Shown: positions 27,412 through 36,105, counted from the stretch's first letter. The stretch: 41,194 nucleotides of DNA from Paracoccaceae bacterium (GCA_018607905.1 JABBAP010000005.1:23141-64334), one strand, 5' to 3'. The notes: generated by a model not told the origin, from the letters alone. Made by a program: numbers and translations.

Positions 27412-28377
27412 CTAGGAAAGTTCATCCATTATCGTGACGAGCGCGGATGAAATGCCCGGTTCAGACAGGGAATGGCCCGCTGCTGGAATGGTTATCAAGC
27501 GCGATGCAGGCCAGTGTTCGTGCAAGCGAAATGCCGTGTGGGGCGGGCAGATCATATCGTAGCGCCCTTGAACGATAGACCCCGGAATATGTTCAATTTT
27601 GTGAATATCCTTGAGGATTTGGCCGTCTTCCCGCAAAAATCCTGCGTTGACGAAATAATGGTTTTCAATCCGCGCAAAGGCCAGCGCGTAGGATGCAGGA
27701 ACGCTTCCGCGGTTTGGCGATTGCTCTAATGACGCCAGCGCGCTTTCCCATTCTGTCCAGGCGCGGGCGAAACGGATTTGGATGTCTTCGTTGTCGCAAA
27801 ACAACCGTTTGGCGTAGGCCCCGACAATATCGTTTTGTTCGGCCAAGGGCAAAAGACCTGCGAAATTCGCCCAATCATCTGGGAAGAATGCCGCGGCACC
27901 GCCACCGTAGAACCATTTCAGCTCTGCTTGGGTCATCAAAAACACACCGCGCAGGACAAGATGTTTCACACGGGTCGGGTGCGTTTCAGCATAGATCAGC
28001 GCAAGGGTCGCGCCCCATGAACCGCCAAACACGATCCAGTCATTGATGCCAAGCTCTTTGCGAATGTGTTCGATATCCGCAACCAAATCCCACGTCGTGT
28101 TGTCCGTGGTCGAGGCATGGGGCCGAGAGCGGCCACAGCCACGCTGATCAAACAGGATAACGCGGTAAATATCGGGGTTAAAAAAGCGGCGCATGCCAGG
28201 GGAACACCCGCCACCTGGGCCACCGTGCAGCACAACAACAGGGATGCCATTGGGATTGCCACATTCCTCCACGTACAGCACGTGATCGCCCGGAACCGTC
28301 ATCATACTGTAGTTGTATGGCTGGATTAAGGGGTAAAGGGGACGGGATGCGCCAATTTGGCTCTCGGAATTTCGCAT
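27412..28377 (-). CDS. pip: Proline iminopeptidase
   Basis: A 321-residue alpha/beta-hydrolase that removes N-terminal proline from peptides (peptidase family S33). The oxyanion region is VVLHGGPGGGCSPGM, the nucleophile S120 lies in FGGSWGATLAL, and the catalytic aspartate and histidine are in QGRYDMICPPHTA and AAGHSLSEPG near the C-terminus. The FDQRGCGRSRPHA stretch is characteristic. It has no signal peptide, so it acts in the cytoplasm. It lies upstream of and co-directional with the peptide transporter genes, which suggests that imported proline-containing peptides are its substrates. Divergent from ubiG. Confidence 0.94.
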   Translation of the reverse strand: MRNSESQIGASRPLYPLIQPYNYSMMTVPGDHVLYVEECGNPNGIPVVVLHGGPGGGCSPGMRRFFNPDIYRVILFDQRGCGRSRPHASTTDNTTWDLVADIEHIRKELGINDWIVFGGSWGATLALIYAETHPTRVKHLVLRGVFLMTQAELKWFYGGGAAAFFPDDWANFAGLLPLAEQNDIVGAYAKRLFCDNEDIQIRFARAWTEWESALASLEQSPNRGSVPASYALAFARIENHYFVNAGFLREDGQILKDIHKIEHIPGSIVQGRYDMICPPHTAFRLHEHWPASRLITIPAAGHSLSEPGISSALVTIMDELS

Positions 28378-28439
28378 GCTTAGACTATATTAACGTGAGT
28401 TGGGTTGGCCAACAGTGACAGTTTGGGAAAGTGAGCGCA

Positions 28440-29180
28440 ATGGCGGGACCATCAACAGTTGATGCAGGCGAAGTTGCCAAATTCGAAGCGATGGCTGCGG
28501 AATGGTGGGATGAGGGCGGCAAGTTTAAGCCGCTGCACATGCTGAACCCCTGTCGGCTGGGCTATATTGTCGATCAGTTGACCGCCGAATTTGGACGGGA
28601 CCGCGATGCGCTCGATAGTTTGAAGGGGTTGCGCATTCTGGATATCGGGTGTGGCGGTGGATTGCTGTCTGAGCCTATGGCGCGGTTGGGCGCAACGGTT
28701 GTGGGGGCTGATGCGGCGGCGGGGAATATCCCTGTGGCGCAGGTTCATGCAGAGCAGATGGGGCTGGATATTGATTACCGTCATATCACCGCAGAAGAAC
28801 TGGCCGCGAACGGCGAGCAATTTGATGCGGTTCTAAATATGGAAGTGGTGGAGCACGTTGCTGACCCGCAGGCGTATTTAGATGCGTGTCAGGCGCTGCT
28901 GAAGCCGGGTGGAATTATGATTTGTTCGACCCTGAACCGTAACCCGAAAAGTTTCATGATGGGGATTATCGGTGCAGAGTGGATTATGCGCTGGCTGCCC
29001 AAAGGCACGCATGATTGGGCGAAATTTATCACGCCAGACGAGCTGTTTTCGCTTATCGAAAAGGCGGGGCTGAAACCTGTGGATCGTAAGGGGTTTGTGT
29101 TTAACCCGATCACATGGAGCTGGTCGATTTCCGCCAAAGACCTGAGCGTGAATTACGTGACCGCGAGCGTGAAGCCCTAG
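28440..29180 (+). CDS. ubiG: Ubiquinone biosynthesis O-methyltransferase UbiG
   Basis: A class I SAM-dependent methyltransferase (about 246 residues) that performs both O-methylations in ubiquinone synthesis. The N-terminal [19 protein letters not shown] is diagnostic for UbiG. SAM motif I is [19 protein letters not shown], followed by VVGAD and the post-motif [11 protein letters not shown]. The C-terminal [15 protein letters not shown] is also typical. GTG at 28431 and ATG at 28440 are in frame; GGGAAA at 28425-28430 is too close to the GTG, so I prefer the ATG. The last 4 bp overlap the end of the convergent marR gene. Confidence 0.97.
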   Translation: MAGPSTVDAGEVAKFEAMAAEWWDEGGKFKPLHMLNPCRLGYIVDQLTAEFGRDRDALDSLKGLRILDIGCGGGLLSEPMARLGATVVGADAAAGNIPVAQVHAEQMGLDIDYRHITAEELAANGEQFDAVLNMEVVEHVADPQAYLDACQALLKPGGIMICSTLNRNPKSFMMGIIGAEWIMRWLPKGTHDWAKFITPDELFSLIEKAGLKPVDRKGFVFNPITWSWSISAKDLSVNYVTASVKP

Positions 29181-29614
29181 GATTTTAGAGTGGCGCGAAA
29201 TTCGCGCAGCACCGGCAGGGTTGCTTTGATCTTTTGATCGCCCAAAGCCCGTGTGATTTTTTCAAATTCTGGCACAAGCGCAGTTAACGCTTGATCGCGT
29301 GCTGCGCGGCCTGCGTCACTGATCGACACTTGTTTTTTGCGCGCGTCATCCCAATCGGGACGGATGTGAATGTAGCCCGCAAGTTCCAGCTTTTTCAGCG
29401 TGTTCGTGATCGCGCCTTTGGTCAGCGCGAAACTGCGCGCGAGTTTTACGGGCGATGTTTCACCGACGTGGCCAAGATGGGTCAGCAGCGAAAAATGCGA
29501 CATTTCCATGCCCTTGGGCAGCCTGCGCGACAGCACGCCTTTGATCGCTTGATCCGCTGCGATCAATTCGGAAAACAGCGCAACGGCAAGGTTTATATCG
29601 GGTTGGTCAGTCAC
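29177..29614 (-). CDS. MarR-family transcriptional regulator
   Basis: A 145-residue winged helix-turn-helix protein. The DNA-binding part is at about residues 40-110, with [24 protein letters not shown] as the helix-turn-helix and [18 protein letters not shown] as the wing, which carries the conserved D-x-R. Flanking helices form the dimer interface. The ligand is unknown. The ATG overlaps the stop of the amidase gene upstream by 4 bp, so it is the last gene of the comF-grxC-amidase-marR run. It is tail-to-tail with ubiG, overlapping it by 4 bp. Confidence 0.92.
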   Translation of the reverse strand: MTDQPDINLAVALFSELIAADQAIKGVLSRRLPKGMEMSHFSLLTHLGHVGETSPVKLARSFALTKGAITNTLKKLELAGYIHIRPDWDDARKKQVSISDAGRAARDQALTALVPEFEKITRALGDQKIKATLPVLREFRATLKS

Positions 29615-30447
29615 AAGATTGGTTTTCTGTAATCACGATCATGGGTCAGCGCGGGAATGCGATTGCGCGCAGTTTGCACGCAACTGAGGTCTAGATCAAC
29701 GACATGTGCGCCAGTGTCGGTTTGCCCGTCCAAAAGAACCTGCCCCCACGGATCGACAACAAGGGAGTGGCCGTAGGTTTCGCGGGGTTTTCCTGTGGAA
29801 ATTTCGTGCTGGCCCGTTTGCGCAGGGGCAAGCACGAAAGCGCCCGTTTCAATGGCGCGGGCGCGCAAAAGCGTGTGCCAGTGGGCAGCACCTGTGATCG
29901 GGGAAAACGCGGCGGGCGCGGTTAGGATGGATGCGCCTTGCTGGGCGAGGTGGCGGTAAAGATGCGGGAACCGCATGTCGTAGCAGATCGTCATGCCGAT
30001 TTTGGCAAAAGGTGTTGTGGCGAGGGTTGCGGATTCGCCTGGCCGATAGCCCGCGCTTTCGCGGTAGGTTTCGGTTTCAGATACGGCCACGTCAAACATG
30101 TGGATTTTGTCGTATCGCGCAGTGATTTCACCCTGCGGGTTGATCAAGAAAGAGCGGTTGGCGAAGCGCCCGTCTGGATCGTTGGTTTTAAGCGCGAGGG
30201 AACCGATGAGCAGCCAGATGCTCAGCTCGGCTGCTTGGGCAAGGAGTGATTTGAGGGTTTCATCTTCGGACTCGTGCCGCAACACTGAGTTTTGGTGCGC
30301 GCGGCTGGTGGACACGATGTTGGTGACCTCAGGCGTTGTAATCAGGGTCGCGCCCTGTCCCGCCGCATCCGCGATAAACGCTTTTGCCTGCGACAGGTTT
30401 TTGGTGGGGTCGTCACCACTGTTAAGTTGGATCAGACCGACACGCAT
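29611..30447 (-). CDS. Nitrilase-superfamily amidase (Nit1/deaminated glutathione amidase type)
   Basis: A 278-residue carbon-nitrogen hydrolase with the Glu-Lys-Cys triad in place: E40 in TTPEVTN, K114 in YDKIHMFD, and C155 in MTICYDMRFPHLYR. The YDKIHMFDV and CYDMRFP forms are those of the Nit1 branch, whose members hydrolyse deaminated glutathione, a repair function for a transaminase side product. The neighbouring glutaredoxin gene fits a link to glutathione, although that is inference. The start shares one base with the grxC stop codon, and the end overlaps the marR start, so translation is probably coupled. Confidence 0.92.
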   Translation of the reverse strand: MRVGLIQLNSGDDPTKNLSQAKAFIADAAGQGATLITTPEVTNIVSTSRAHQNSVLRHESEDETLKSLLAQAAELSIWLLIGSLALKTNDPDGRFANRSFLINPQGEITARYDKIHMFDVAVSETETYRESAGYRPGESATLATTPFAKIGMTICYDMRFPHLYRHLAQQGASILTAPAAFSPITGAAHWHTLLRARAIETGAFVLAPAQTGQHEISTGKPRETYGHSLVVDPWGQVLLDGQTDTGAHVVDLDLSCVQTARNRIPALTHDRDYRKPIL

Positions 30448-30704
30448 CAGACTGCCAACATTTTATCAAGCTTGCCCGCACGTTCCAGCGCGTGAAGTTC
30501 ATCACAGCCGCCGATGTGTTTGCCGCCGATAAAGATTTGCGGCACTGAGCGGCCACCGTTGGCGCGCTTGATCATCTCGGCCTTTTTGGCGGGGTTGATC
30601 ATCACGTTGGTTTCATCAAACGCGATCTTTTTAGAGTTCAACAACCGTTTGGCCGCAGAGCAAAAACCACAGATCGGCGTGGTGTAAATTTCAACTTTTT
30701 TCAT
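30447..30704 (-). CDS. grxC: Glutaredoxin 3
   Basis: An 85-residue dithiol glutaredoxin with the active site CGFC (C12 and C15) in YTTPICGFCSAAKRLL and the glutathione-binding segments RSVPQIFIGGKHIGGCDEL. It uses glutathione to reduce protein disulfides and mixed disulfides in the cytoplasm. CGFC is a variant of the common CPYC and is usual in alphaproteobacterial GrxC. The gene follows comF by 39 bp and shares a base with the start of the amidase gene. Confidence 0.96.
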   Translation of the reverse strand: MKKVEIYTTPICGFCSAAKRLLNSKKIAFDETNVMINPAKKAEMIKRANGGRSVPQIFIGGKHIGGCDELHALERAGKLDKMLAV

Positions 30705-30743
30705 TTCAGCAATCCTAACTTGGTTGCTGCCATATATAGGGTC

Positions 30744-31469
30744 TTATTCGGGCCTTGCAACGCGGGCGAACACCAGCACGTTCACAGATGCAGCACCGGC
30801 ATCAAAACAGGCTTCGGCACAGGCTGACAACGTTGCGCCCGTGGTCATCACATCGTCGATCAACAGGATCGGTTTTCCCGCAATCTGATCGGCCCGTTTG
30901 GGATGGGCGCGTATCGCGCCGCGCTGGTTTTCAAACCGCTGATCACGTGTCATGTCTTTTTGCGGTTTGGTTGCACGGATCCGCTGCAAAGCATCAGGAA
31001 TATGGCGCACGGCACGTTCCGAAGCGATGGCATTTGCGATCAACACCGATTGGTTAAAGCGACGCCGTATCATGCGGGTCCAGTGCAGCGGAACGGGGAT
31101 AAGCGTGGTTTCGGGGGTGAACAATTGATCCCCCACACCCACCATCCAACGGGCCATGTGCAGCGCAATATCTTGGCGATCACCGTGTTTCAGCGCGAGG
31201 GTCATGCGGCGCAATGGGCCTACGTACATGCCAACGGCGCGGCCCTTTTTCCAGATCGGCGGAGAGGCATGGCAGGTTTCGCACAGGTCAGTTTCAATGG
31301 TTTCACCTTGCAACGGAACACCGCAAGCATCGCACACTGATCCTGCGATGAAATGCGCGTCAGGCCAGCAGACTTGGCACAACATGCTTTCGATTTCGGT
31401 GTCATCGCCGCAGGACAAACACCGTGGCGGATAGGCTAAGCGGATAATTTTTTTTGCGATATGATGGAT
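30744..31469 (-). CDS. comF: ComF-family phosphoribosyltransferase-like protein, start codon unusual
   Basis: ComF proteins are needed for DNA uptake steps in natural transformation; the core is a phosphoribosyltransferase fold. The PRPP-binding motif is ILLIDDVMTTGATLSACA, and the N-terminus is a zinc-binding region with CxxC pairs (CLSC, CQVC, CDAC, CETC). The first ordinary in-frame start is a TTG at 31418-31416, which would cut off the first cysteine of CLSC and the family-typical YPPR ahead of it. The frame stays open back to a stop at 31482-31484, and this stretch encodes a plausible N-terminus (IIRLAYPPRC). AAGGAA at 31481-31476 is followed 6 bases later by ATC at 31469, so I tentatively start there. 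An indel in the run of eight A/T (31448-31455) is the alternative. Confidence 0.8.
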   Translation of the reverse strand: MHHIAKKIIRLAYPPRCLSCGDDTEIESMLCQVCWPDAHFIAGSVCDACGVPLQGETIETDLCETCHASPPIWKKGRAVGMYVGPLRRMTLALKHGDRQDIALHMARWMVGVGDQLFTPETTLIPVPLHWTRMIRRRFNQSVLIANAIASERAVRHIPDALQRIRATKPQKDMTRDQRFENQRGAIRAHPKRADQIAGKPILLIDDVMTTGATLSACAEACFDAGAASVNVLVFARVARPE

Positions 31470-31524
31470 GTGGTTTTCCTTTCACATGCCTTCGGTGTAT
31501 CGAGTGTTTCAGAAGGAAACCCCG

Positions 31525-32352
31525 ATGGATACACCTGCCCTTTTCGATCCAAATGCCCTGACTGCGCACCGTTCGCGTGTCGTGGGCGATGATGCGCTAT
31601 TTTTACACAAATTTGCAGCGTCTGAGGTTTCAGAAAGACTGAAAGACGTTAACAGAACCTTTACAGATGCAGTGTTTGTGGGCTGGCAGGGCCGTTTGTG
31701 GGCCAAAGAGGTTGTGATTTTTCCACGATTTATTCCCGATGCGGACGTTCTGGATTTAGAGCCCGAAAGCTGTGATTTGATCGTGCATTGCATGGGATTG
31801 CACTGGGCGAATGACCCTGTTGGGCAACTGATTCAAATGCGGCGTGCGCTGCGCCCTGACGGGTTGATGATTGCGGTGATGTTTGCGGGCGAAACGCTGA
31901 ATGAGCTGCGCCAATCGCTGACCCAAGCCGAGGCGGAGGTTGTCGGTGGGATTTCCCCGCGTGTGGCCCCGATGGCAGAATTGCGCGGGCTGGGGGCGTT
32001 GTTGCAACGGGCTGATTTTGGCCTGCCGGTGGCTGATATCGAACCCCTGCGCGTTGCCTATGAAACGCCGTGGCACTTGATGCGCGAATTGCGCGCGATG
32101 GGTGAAGGAAATGCACTGACGGATCGCGCCAAAACATTTGCGCGACGGCAGATTTTTGTGCGCATGGCCGAGATTTATACCCGTGATTATTGCGAGGACG
32201 GACGGATGATGGCGACGTTTGAGTTGGCGTTTTTGACGGGCTGGGCCCCAAGCGAAACGCAGCAGAAACCGCTTCGCCCAGGATCGGCCACAACGCGGTT
32301 GGCGGATTTCCTGGGTGCGACAGAAATGGGCGAAGATGGCGAAAAGGCTTGA
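31525..32352 (+). CDS. BioC/NDUFAF5-like methyltransferase-fold protein
   Basis: About 275 residues. The order of segments follows NDUFAF5/BioC-like proteins: LFDPNALTAHRSRV at the N-terminus, the post-II motif DLIVHCMGLHWANDPVG, the helix RRALRPDGLMIAVMFAGETL and the C-terminal MAEIYTRDYCEDGRMMATFELAFLTGW. In mitochondria NDUFAF5 helps assemble complex I. The SAM-binding glycine loop that normally reads like LDLGCGxG is here VFVGWQGRLW (50-59), so SAM binding by the usual loop is doubtful. The ATG at 31525 has AAGGAAA ahead of it and is preferred to the frame opening at 31468. Divergent from comF; hemH follows 49 bp later. Confidence 0.85.
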   Translation: MDTPALFDPNALTAHRSRVVGDDALFLHKFAASEVSERLKDVNRTFTDAVFVGWQGRLWAKEVVIFPRFIPDADVLDLEPESCDLIVHCMGLHWANDPVGQLIQMRRALRPDGLMIAVMFAGETLNELRQSLTQAEAEVVGGISPRVAPMAELRGLGALLQRADFGLPVADIEPLRVAYETPWHLMRELRAMGEGNALTDRAKTFARRQIFVRMAEIYTRDYCEDGRMMATFELAFLTGWAPSETQQKPLRPGSATTRLADFLGATEMGEDGEKA

Positions 32353-32401
32353 TTGATTGCGCAATTGGGATAACTCCCGCCCAACAACAGAGAGTTTTTA
32401 G

Positions 32402-33451
32402 ATGATGATTGATACGCGCCCGCCCCATTCTGGTGAAGATCACCCAACTGTTAGCTTTGGCAAAGTTGGGGTGATCCTGTGCAACCTCGGCACCCCTGAC
32501 GGGACCGATTATTGGTCTGTGCGCCGATATCTGAGTGAATTTTTGTCCGATAAACGCGTTGTCGATGTGCCAACGTGGAAATGGCAGGCGATTTTGCAGT
32601 TGGTTATCCTGTCGTTTCGCCCGTTTACATCGGGTGCGGCGTATAAAACGATCTGGAACGAGGGGCGGAACGAAAGCCCGTTACTGACCACAACCCGCGA
32701 ACAATGCGAGGCGTTGACGCCTGTGCTGAAGGACATGTTTGGCGATCAGGTTGAGGTAGATTTTTGCATGCGTTACGGCAATCCATCGACAGAAAGCGTG
32801 ATCGAAATCATGCAAAAACGCGGCTGTGATCGGATCGTGTTCTTCCCGCTTTATCCGCAATACTCTGCGACAACGACGGGCACGGCGAACGATCAGGCGT
32901 TTCGCGCATTGATGAAAATGCGCTGGCAACCGAGCATTCGATGCGTGCCTGCATATTTCGAAAATCCGTTACACATCAAGGCGTTGGCAGCCACAGTTCG
33001 TGAGGCCTATGCCAAGATGGATGTGGAGCCAGATGTTTTGATCACGTCTTATCACGGTATTCCGTTGCGCTATTTGATGGAAGGTGATCCGTATCATTGC
33101 CACTGTCAAAAAACGACGCGATTGCTGCGCGAGGAGTTGGGTTGGGACGCGGAGAAAATCCACCTGACGTTCCAATCAATTTTCGGCCGCGAAGAGTGGT
33201 TAAAGCCGTACACGGTGAAGGAAGTTGCCCGGTTGGCAAAAGAAGGTAAGAAAAATATCGCGGTGATGGCGCCTGTGTTTTCATCCGATTGCATCGAGAC
33301 GTTGGAAGAGATCAACGAAGAGATTAAGGACGCATTTATTGAGGCGGGCGGTGAAACATTCACCTATATCCCATGCTTGAATGCGCGCCCCGATCACATT
33401 GAAATGATGGCAGATATCGTCAAGAACGAGGCCGCTGGCTGGTTAAAGTAG
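32402..33451 (+). CDS. hemH: Ferrochelatase
   Basis: HemH (349 residues) inserts ferrous iron into protoporphyrin IX (or acts on coproporphyrin in other lineages), the last step of heme synthesis. The substrate-binding GVILCNLGTPDG opens the fold, the catalytic H218 lies in TSYHGIPLRYL, and E299 lies in SSDCIETLEEI. FFPLYPQYSATTTG is also typical. The cysteine two residues before the glutamate is normal for bacterial enzymes. There is no membrane segment; it works at the inner face of the membrane. The 3' end overlaps the end of the convergent mutT gene by 9 bp. Confidence 0.97.
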   Translation: MMIDTRPPHSGEDHPTVSFGKVGVILCNLGTPDGTDYWSVRRYLSEFLSDKRVVDVPTWKWQAILQLVILSFRPFTSGAAYKTIWNEGRNESPLLTTTREQCEALTPVLKDMFGDQVEVDFCMRYGNPSTESVIEIMQKRGCDRIVFFPLYPQYSATTTGTANDQAFRALMKMRWQPSIRCVPAYFENPLHIKALAATVREAYAKMDVEPDVLITSYHGIPLRYLMEGDPYHCHCQKTTRLLREELGWDAEKIHLTFQSIFGREEWLKPYTVKEVARLAKEGKKNIAVMAPVFSSDCIETLEEINEEIKDAFIEAGGETFTYIPCLNARPDHIEMMADIVKNEAAGWLK

Positions 33452-33841
33452 ATCGCGCAAAGTTGCGATGAGCGGGATGTCTGCGGGTGGCATTGGGTAG
33501 TCGCGCATTTGTGAAACTTCGACCCATTTCAGGGTTTGATTTTCGCGTGGCGTGGGGATGCCATCCCATTTGCGGCAGGCAAATACCGGCATTAACAGGT
33601 GAAAATCATCGTAGGCGTGGCTGGCGAAAGTGAGCGGCGCAAGGCAGCTGGACCAAGTGTTGATGCCCAGCTCTTCTTCTAATTCGCGGATGAGCGCGGC
33701 CTCGGGTGTTTCGCCTGTTTCGACCTTGCCGCCCGGAAATTCCCACAGGCCCGCCATTGATTTGCCTTCTGGGCGCTGGGCCAGCAAAACGCGGCCATCT
33801 TTGTCGATTAGCGCAACGGCGGAAACGAGGATTGTTTTCAT
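33443..33841 (-). CDS. mutT: 8-oxo-dGTP diphosphatase MutT
   Basis: A 132-residue Nudix hydrolase that removes 8-oxo-dGTP from the nucleotide pool. The Nudix box runs from G38 to I60, GGKVETGETPEAALIRELEE then ELGI, with R52, E53, E56 and E57 in place. The N-terminal SAVALIDKDGRVLLAQRPEG and the GLWEFPGG strand are typical of MutT. It overlaps the argJ stop by 4 bp (ATGA), so it is translated with argJ, and it is tail-to-tail with hemH. Other Nudix substrates cannot be excluded. Confidence 0.93.
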   Translation of the reverse strand: MKTILVSAVALIDKDGRVLLAQRPEGKSMAGLWEFPGGKVETGETPEAALIRELEEELGINTWSSCLAPLTFASHAYDDFHLLMPVFACRKWDGIPTPRENQTLKWVEVSQMRDYPMPPADIPLIATLRDLL

Positions 33842-35184
33842 GAACGGTAATCCGCGTTAATCGTTATGTATCCGTGGGTTAGATCACATGTCCAAACCTG
33901 TGCAGTGCCGGTTCCGATACCCAAATCAGTGCTGATTTTCAGCTCTTGATTTTTCATGTAAGCGACGCCTGCGTCTTCGGTGTAATCGGGGGAAACCCAG
34001 CCGTTTTCAGCGACAAGAATATCACCGAAATGAATGCTGATTTTATCGCGATCGGCGGGTTCGCCCGATTTTCCGACAGCCATGACAACGCGGCCCCAGT
34101 TTGGGTCTTCGCCAGCGGCGGCGGTTTTTACCAGCGGGGAATTTGCGATGGCGAGCGCGACTGTTTGTGCGCTGGCATCTGAGGATGCGCCAGTCACGGC
34201 GACTTCGATGAATTTCGTTGCGCCTTCGCCGTCTTTTACGACCAGATGGGCCAATTCCCGCATGACTTGGTGCAAGGCGGCACCGAGTTTTTGGCCCTCT
34301 GGGCTGTCAGGGTCGGTGATTTGTGCGTTGCCCGCCGCGCCTGTGGCGTAGGCGAGCAGCGTGTCGGATGTGGAGGTGTCGCTGTCGACCGTGATGGCGT
34401 TAAATGTGGTTTGGTTTTGCGCGCTGATCATGTGTTGCAGTGCAGACGAGGTGACAGCGGCGTCGGTGAAAATATAGACGAGCATGGTGGCCATGTCTGG
34501 CGCGATCATGCCTGATCCCTTGGCGAAACCAGCGATTTGGATGGGTTTCCCGCCGATTTCAACGCTGTGTGCGGAGCCTTTTGCGAAGGTGTCGGTGGTT
34601 AGAATTGCGCCAGCGGCAATGGGGGCGTTTGCGGGGGAGAGGTTTGCCGATAGGTCGCCCAAAACTGCGATGATTTTGTCGTGCGGGAGCGGTTCACCGA
34701 TGACGCCAGTGGAGGATGTGAGGATATTTTGCGGCTTTGTTTTCAGCACGCTAGCAGCGGAAGCTGACACAAATTCGACCGATGCGTCGCCTGTTTTACC
34801 CGTGAACGCGTTGGAGTTGCCAGAGTTCACGACAACGCCCATCACATCGGCGACTGTGTCTGTTTTTTGCAGTTCAGCCAGTTTCGCCTGACAATCGAGA
34901 ACCGGGCCAGAGCGGGTGGCGGAGCGGGTGAAAACGCCTGCGACTGCGCTACCTGCTGCGATTTGTGCGAGCATGACATCATCGCGGCCTTGGTATTTCA
35001 CGCCAGCGGCCCCTGCCGCAAAAGTGACGCCGCCGATTTCTGGCAGCGTTGGAAAGCCTGCGGATGGCGCCAAAGGTGAGACTGTTGGCAGGGCAGGCTG
35101 AGTGTTTAGTTCAGCCTTTAGCCCTTTGATCTTTTTCTTTAATTTACTGATCTTGCGTTTCAGCTTTGCCTTTGGTTTTGCCAT
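33838..35184 (-). CDS. argJ: Bifunctional ornithine acetyltransferase / N-acetylglutamate synthase ArgJ
   Basis: ArgJ (448 residues) recycles the acetyl group between N-acetylornithine and glutamate in arginine synthesis. It is made as a precursor that cuts itself into alpha and beta chains before a threonine; the site is the A232-T233 bond in APDMATMLVY. The oxyanion loop TSSTGVIGEPLP at 156-167 and KGSGMIAPD are intact. The usual protein starts near TVSPLAPSAGFPTLPEIGG. Here it is preceded by about 30 residues that include a strongly basic helix (KPKAKLKRKISKLKKKIKG). The gene begins 4 bp after the foldase gene and ends in an ATGA overlap with mutT. Confidence 0.96.
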   Translation of the reverse strand: MAKPKAKLKRKISKLKKKIKGLKAELNTQPALPTVSPLAPSAGFPTLPEIGGVTFAAGAAGVKYQGRDDVMLAQIAAGSAVAGVFTRSATRSGPVLDCQAKLAELQKTDTVADVMGVVVNSGNSNAFTGKTGDASVEFVSASAASVLKTKPQNILTSSTGVIGEPLPHDKIIAVLGDLSANLSPANAPIAAGAILTTDTFAKGSAHSVEIGGKPIQIAGFAKGSGMIAPDMATMLVYIFTDAAVTSSALQHMISAQNQTTFNAITVDSDTSTSDTLLAYATGAAGNAQITDPDSPEGQKLGAALHQVMRELAHLVVKDGEGATKFIEVAVTGASSDASAQTVALAIANSPLVKTAAAGEDPNWGRVVMAVGKSGEPADRDKISIHFGDILVAENGWVSPDYTEDAGVAYMKNQELKISTDLGIGTGTAQVWTCDLTHGYITINADYRS

Positions 35185-35188
35185 GATC

Positions 35189-36031
35189 TTAGTCGTTCAA
35201 CAAATCAGTGTTGCGAATAACGGACGGATCGATTTCGACTTCAGCGCGTTGAACATCGGCGGTAAGATCCAGTTTTTCGAGGTGATTACTGACTGCTTTG
35301 GTCTTCATATCTTCGATCAATTGGCTGCGGACCTCAACCAAGGCTGGTTTTGGTTTTTCGCGCTTTTCGTTCAGCTTCATGACGTGCCAGCCGAATTGGG
35401 TTTTCACGGGCGCAGAAATCGTGCCCGGTTCAAGGGCCACGATGGCCTGTTCAAATTCTGGAACCATTTGGCCCAAACCAAACCATCCTAAGTCGCCGCC
35501 TCTGGGGCCTGATGGGCCTGTTGATTTCTCTTTTGCCAGCTCAGCAAAATCTGCACCGCCTTCAAGAGTTGTGACCAAATCTTTGGCTTCCTCTTCTGTT
35601 TCCACAAGAATATGTGCCGCGCGATATTCTTCTTCGCCTTTGGCATCTGTGTATTGATCGGCGTAGGCTTTTTCGATCAAGGCTTCGGTTGTCGCGGCCT
35701 CTTCGATTTTGGTCAGAGTTTCACTGGCCAACAGCGCGCGTGTTTCATTTTCGATGGCCAGTTGAATGGCCTTTTGGTTTACGTCTACGCCAGTGGACAG
35801 CGTGGTTTGTTGGATCAACTGCTCCAGCACACCTTTATACAAATCTGCATCGGGGAGCTGTTGAAACCGTTCTGGAAGGCGGTTGGCCAACGCAATCACA
35901 TGGCCCACGGTGATGTCTTTGCCATTCACGCTTGCCACGACTGTTTCAGCCGTTGGGGCATCTTGGGCGATGGCAGTTGTCGCCATAAAAACGGCCAAAG
36001 TGGATGTTGCGATAAAGCGTGCGATTTTCAT
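35189..36031 (-). CDS. Periplasmic parvulin-type peptidyl-prolyl isomerase
   Basis: A 280-residue exported foldase. The signal peptide (MKIARFIATSTLAVFMATT) has a cleavage site near AIAQ. A SurA/PrsA-like N-terminal chaperone region follows, then a PpiC rotamase domain from about residue 130 with RAAHILVETEEEAKDL, GADFAELAKEKSTGPSG, GDLGWFGLGQMVPEFEQA and FGWHVMKLNEKR. It helps secreted or outer membrane proteins to fold. The ATG at 36031 has GGAGAG at good spacing; the longer frame from 36118 lacks a signal peptide at its front. It is first in an operon with argJ and mutT and is divergent from secA, a sensible neighbour for a secretion-linked foldase. Confidence 0.93.
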   Translation of the reverse strand: MKIARFIATSTLAVFMATTAIAQDAPTAETVVASVNGKDITVGHVIALANRLPERFQQLPDADLYKGVLEQLIQQTTLSTGVDVNQKAIQLAIENETRALLASETLTKIEEAATTEALIEKAYADQYTDAKGEEEYRAAHILVETEEEAKDLVTTLEGGADFAELAKEKSTGPSGPRGGDLGWFGLGQMVPEFEQAIVALEPGTISAPVKTQFGWHVMKLNEKREKPKPALVEVRSQLIEDMKTKAVSNHLEKLDLTADVQRAEVEIDPSVIRNTDLLND

Positions 36032-36105
36032 GAATTCTCTCCGAAATTGACCCGAATTTACGCGGGCGGATAAAGTATTTGTGTCGCCTGTTTTTAGGGG
36101 CGACG

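Noticed and set aside
33280-33320. Cysteine in place of the histidine found near the catalytic glutamate of mammalian ferrochelatase
   Set aside because: Bacterial HemH proteins usually have cysteine here (DCxETLEE), so it is not unusual.
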